From NCBI RefSeq assembly GCF_005871205.1, contig NZ_SWKM01000012.1, positions 682,001-746,000 of the forward strand: DNA of 64,000 nucleotides, written 5' to 3'. The notes beneath the pieces are model-generated. The model worked only from the letters and a program-made list of their open reading frames with translations. It was not told the origin of the DNA and ran no database searches. Each line of letters starts with the position of its first letter. The stretch's first letter is position 1. The position numbers and the translations under genes are program-made. The stretch is from Marinobacter alexandrii (GTDB lineage: Bacteria > Pseudomonadota > Gammaproteobacteria > Pseudomonadales > Oleiphilaceae). Shown here one piece after another: positions 62,285 to 64,000 of this stretch.

Positions 62285-64000
62285 ATGTTAACGATAACCG
62301 ATCTCAGTTTACAACGGGGCGGCGTCTGGTTGCTACAGGCGGTCAGTCTCACCGTGCAGCCGGGTCAGCGTGTCGCCATTGTCGGCGCCAACGGCGCCGG
62401 TAAATCCAGTCTTTTCCAGCTGTTGCTGGGCCAGTTGACACCGGAGCAGGGCAGCGTGGCGCTGCCAGGCGGCTGTCGGATTGCCCACATGGCCCAGGAG
62501 GTAAAAGCCTCCGATCGCAGCGCCCGGGATTTTGTCCTGGACGGTGATCTCGATCTCCGGCGCATGGAGGCCGAGCTGGCTGATGCCGAAGCGCGCGGCG
62601 ATGATCACGCCCAGGCCCGCATTCACGGCGAGCTCGATATCCATGAAGCCTGGTCGGCGTCGCGCCGTGCCGAGACCCTGCTGCGCGGACTCGGCTTTTC
62701 CGATTACGACATCGGTCGGCCGGTCTCGGCGTTTTCCGGTGGCTGGCGCATACGGCTCAACCTGGCCCAGGCCTTGATGCGGCCCTCGGACCTGTTGCTG
62801 CTGGATGAGCCCACCAACCACCTGGATCTCGACGCCTGTCTGTGGCTTGAAAACTGGCTTCGCCGCTATCCCGGCACCCTGCTGTTCATTTCCCACGACC
62901 GGGATTTCATGGACCGGGTGGCCACCCACCTGGTGCATTTTGATCAGCAGAAGCTCGAGCTCTATACCGGCAACTACACCGCCTTCGAAGGCCAGCGCAG
63001 CGAACGGCTGGCCCAGCAGCAAGCGGGCTTCGAGCGTCAGCAGGCCCGGATTGCCGAAATACAGCGCTTCATCGATCGATTCAAAGCCAAGGCCACCAAG
63101 GCCCGGCAGGCCCAGAGCCGGGTCAAGGCACTGGAGCGCATGGAACGAATTGCCCCGGCGCACATAGACTCGCCGTTCAGCTTTGAATTCCCACTGTCCG
63201 AGAAAGTGTCCAATCCGCTGCTGTCCATCCGTAACGGCCAGGCCGGCCATGGCACCGCCCCGATACTCACCGGTATCAATCTTACGCTTTTGCCCGGCAG
63301 CCGCATTGGCCTTCTGGGCCCCAATGGTGCGGGTAAGTCGACACTGATGGATGGCTTGCGCGGTGAAAAGACTCTGTTGGCCGGTGACCGGACCTGCGGC
63401 GAGCACCTGGCCATTGGTTATTTTGCCCAGCATCAGTTGGAATCCCTCGATCTGGACGCCAGTCCCTTCCTGCACCTCCAGCGCCTGTCACCCAAGGCCT
63501 CAGAACAGAGCATTCGCAATTTCCTGGGCGGGTTCGATTTCCACGGGGACGAGGCACTGAGCGCGATTCGGTCGTTCTCCGGTGGCGAGAAGGCCCGGGT
63601 CGCCCTGGCGATCATTGCCTGGCAGCGTCCGAACCTGTTGCTGCTGGACGAGCCAACCAACCATCTGGACCTGGAAATGCGCCAGGCCCTGACCATGGCC
63701 CTGCAGAACTTTGAAGGTGCCATCGTAGTGGTGTCCCACGACCGGCACCTCCTGCGCAACACGGTGGATGAGTTCTGGCTGGTGAATGACGGACGCGTAC
63801 AAGAGTACGAGGGCGACCTGGAGGATTATGAACGCTGGCTGGCAGATCGTCGCAAAGACGACACTGAAGCTCCGCGGAATAACCAAGCCACATCCAATGG
63901 CGTTCCGGCGGAAGCGAGTGCAGGGGAAGGTGTAGGTGAGAGCGCTGACGATCGCAAAGCTCGCAAGCGGGCGGAAGCGGCACTGCGCCAGAAACTCAGT
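62285..64000 (+). CDS. ABC-F family ATPase (YheS-like), cut by the window edge
   Basis: This is the first 572 residues of a protein expected to be about 640 long; the frame stays open to position 64000. It has two ABC domains. The first has Walker A GANGAGKSS, signature FSGGWRIRL and Walker B LLLLDEPTNHLDL. The second has Walker A GPNGAGKST, signature FSGGEKARV and Walker B LLLLDEPTNHLDL. They are joined by the basic linker of ABC-F proteins (FKAKATKARQAQSRVKALERME). It has no membrane segments. ABC-F proteins bind the ribosomal E site and rescue stalled translation. The C-terminal Lys/Arg/Ala-rich coiled coil is just starting at the edge. Confidence 0.94.
   Translation, partial: MLTITDLSLQRGGVWLLQAVSLTVQPGQRVAIVGANGAGKSSLFQLLLGQLTPEQGSVALPGGCRIAHMAQEVKASDRSARDFVLDGDLDLRRMEAELADAEARGDDHAQARIHGELDIHEAWSASRRAETLLRGLGFSDYDIGRPVSAFSGGWRIRLNLAQALMRPSDLLLLDEPTNHLDLDACLWLENWLRRYPGTLLFISHDRDFMDRVATHLVHFDQQKLELYTGNYTAFEGQRSERLAQQQAGFERQQARIAEIQRFIDRFKAKATKARQAQSRVKALERMERIAPAHIDSPFSFEFPLSEKVSNPLLSIRNGQAGHGTAPILTGINLTLLPGSRIGLLGPNGAGKSTLMDGLRGEKTLLAGDRTCGEHLAIGYFAQHQLESLDLDASPFLHLQRLSPKASEQSIRNFLGGFDFHGDEALSAIRSFSGGEKARVALAIIAWQRPNLLLLDEPTNHLDLEMRQALTMALQNFEGAIVVVSHDRHLLRNTVDEFWLVNDGRVQEYEGDLEDYERWLADRRKDDTEAPRNNQATSNGVPAEASAGEGVGESADDRKARKRAEAALRQKLS

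Overview
The window looks like the chromosome of a marine gammaproteobacterium of the Marinobacter type. The inference rests on family content and gene style: a complete alginate operon, Rep, Tex, GshA of the E. coli type, AlgQ/Rsd, DsbB, RMF and YaeQ, together with GC-rich codon use in the core genes. No 16S rRNA gene is present to confirm the genus.

Positions 1 to about 10.5 kb are an accessory island, visibly more AT-rich from about 4.8 to 10.2 kb. It contains (i) a very large tyrosine recombinase, possibly cut by the left edge; (ii) a tightly overlapping xis-int-orf-orf module on the minus strand; (iii) a cargo block with a small HTH regulator, a thymidylate-synthase-fold enzyme carrying the Asn-to-Asp change typical of dCMP-specific enzymes, a second HTH regulator, a DUF4031 protein, a uracil-DNA-glycosylase-fold protein and an alpha-glutamyl/putrescinyl-thymine pyrophosphorylase clade 3 protein; (iv) a HigB-like toxin with a HigA antitoxin fused to an ImmA/IrrE metallopeptidase. 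The island ends beside a tRNA-Arg(CCG) gene, a second 5'-half copy of that tRNA and three TGGACACA repeats spaced one helical turn apart. The base-modification-like cargo is the best candidate for a little-described system.

Positions 11.4 to 28.9 kb are a complete alginate gene set read in one direction: algD, alg8, alg44, algK, algE, algG, algI, algJ, algF, algX, algL, algA, algC. AlgA, AlgC and AlgD make GDP-mannuronate. Alg8/Alg44 polymerise it under c-di-GMP control. AlgK/AlgE export it, and AlgG, AlgX, AlgI, AlgJ, AlgF and AlgL epimerise, acetylate and trim it. The order differs from Pseudomonas aeruginosa: algX and algL follow algF, and algC is inside the cluster.

Positions 28.9 to 34.8 kb hold yaeQ, an LrgA/LrgB pair and a signalling operon. 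The operon has a histidine kinase with a plant-ethylene-receptor-like membrane domain, an Rcp1-like response regulator, a REC-GGDEF-EAL protein and a degenerate receiver. Positions 34.9 to 42.9 kb hold a five-gene peptide ABC transporter, a LysR regulator and an M24 peptidase, which together suggest peptide uptake and breakdown.

Positions 42.9 to 50.4 kb hold bfd (with a Fur-box-like site), bfr, a second AlgC-type phosphohexomutase, a striking 20-bp inverted repeat, outer-membrane phospholipase A, a cytochrome c5-like protein and a secreted copper-radical oxidase with a small secreted partner. Positions 50.4 to 64 kb are core genes: rep, a REC-GGDEF-EAL protein, tex, gshA, rmf-like, fliL-like, dsbB, rsd/algQ, an FKBP isomerase, two small uncharacterised genes and an ABC-F ATPase cut by the right edge.
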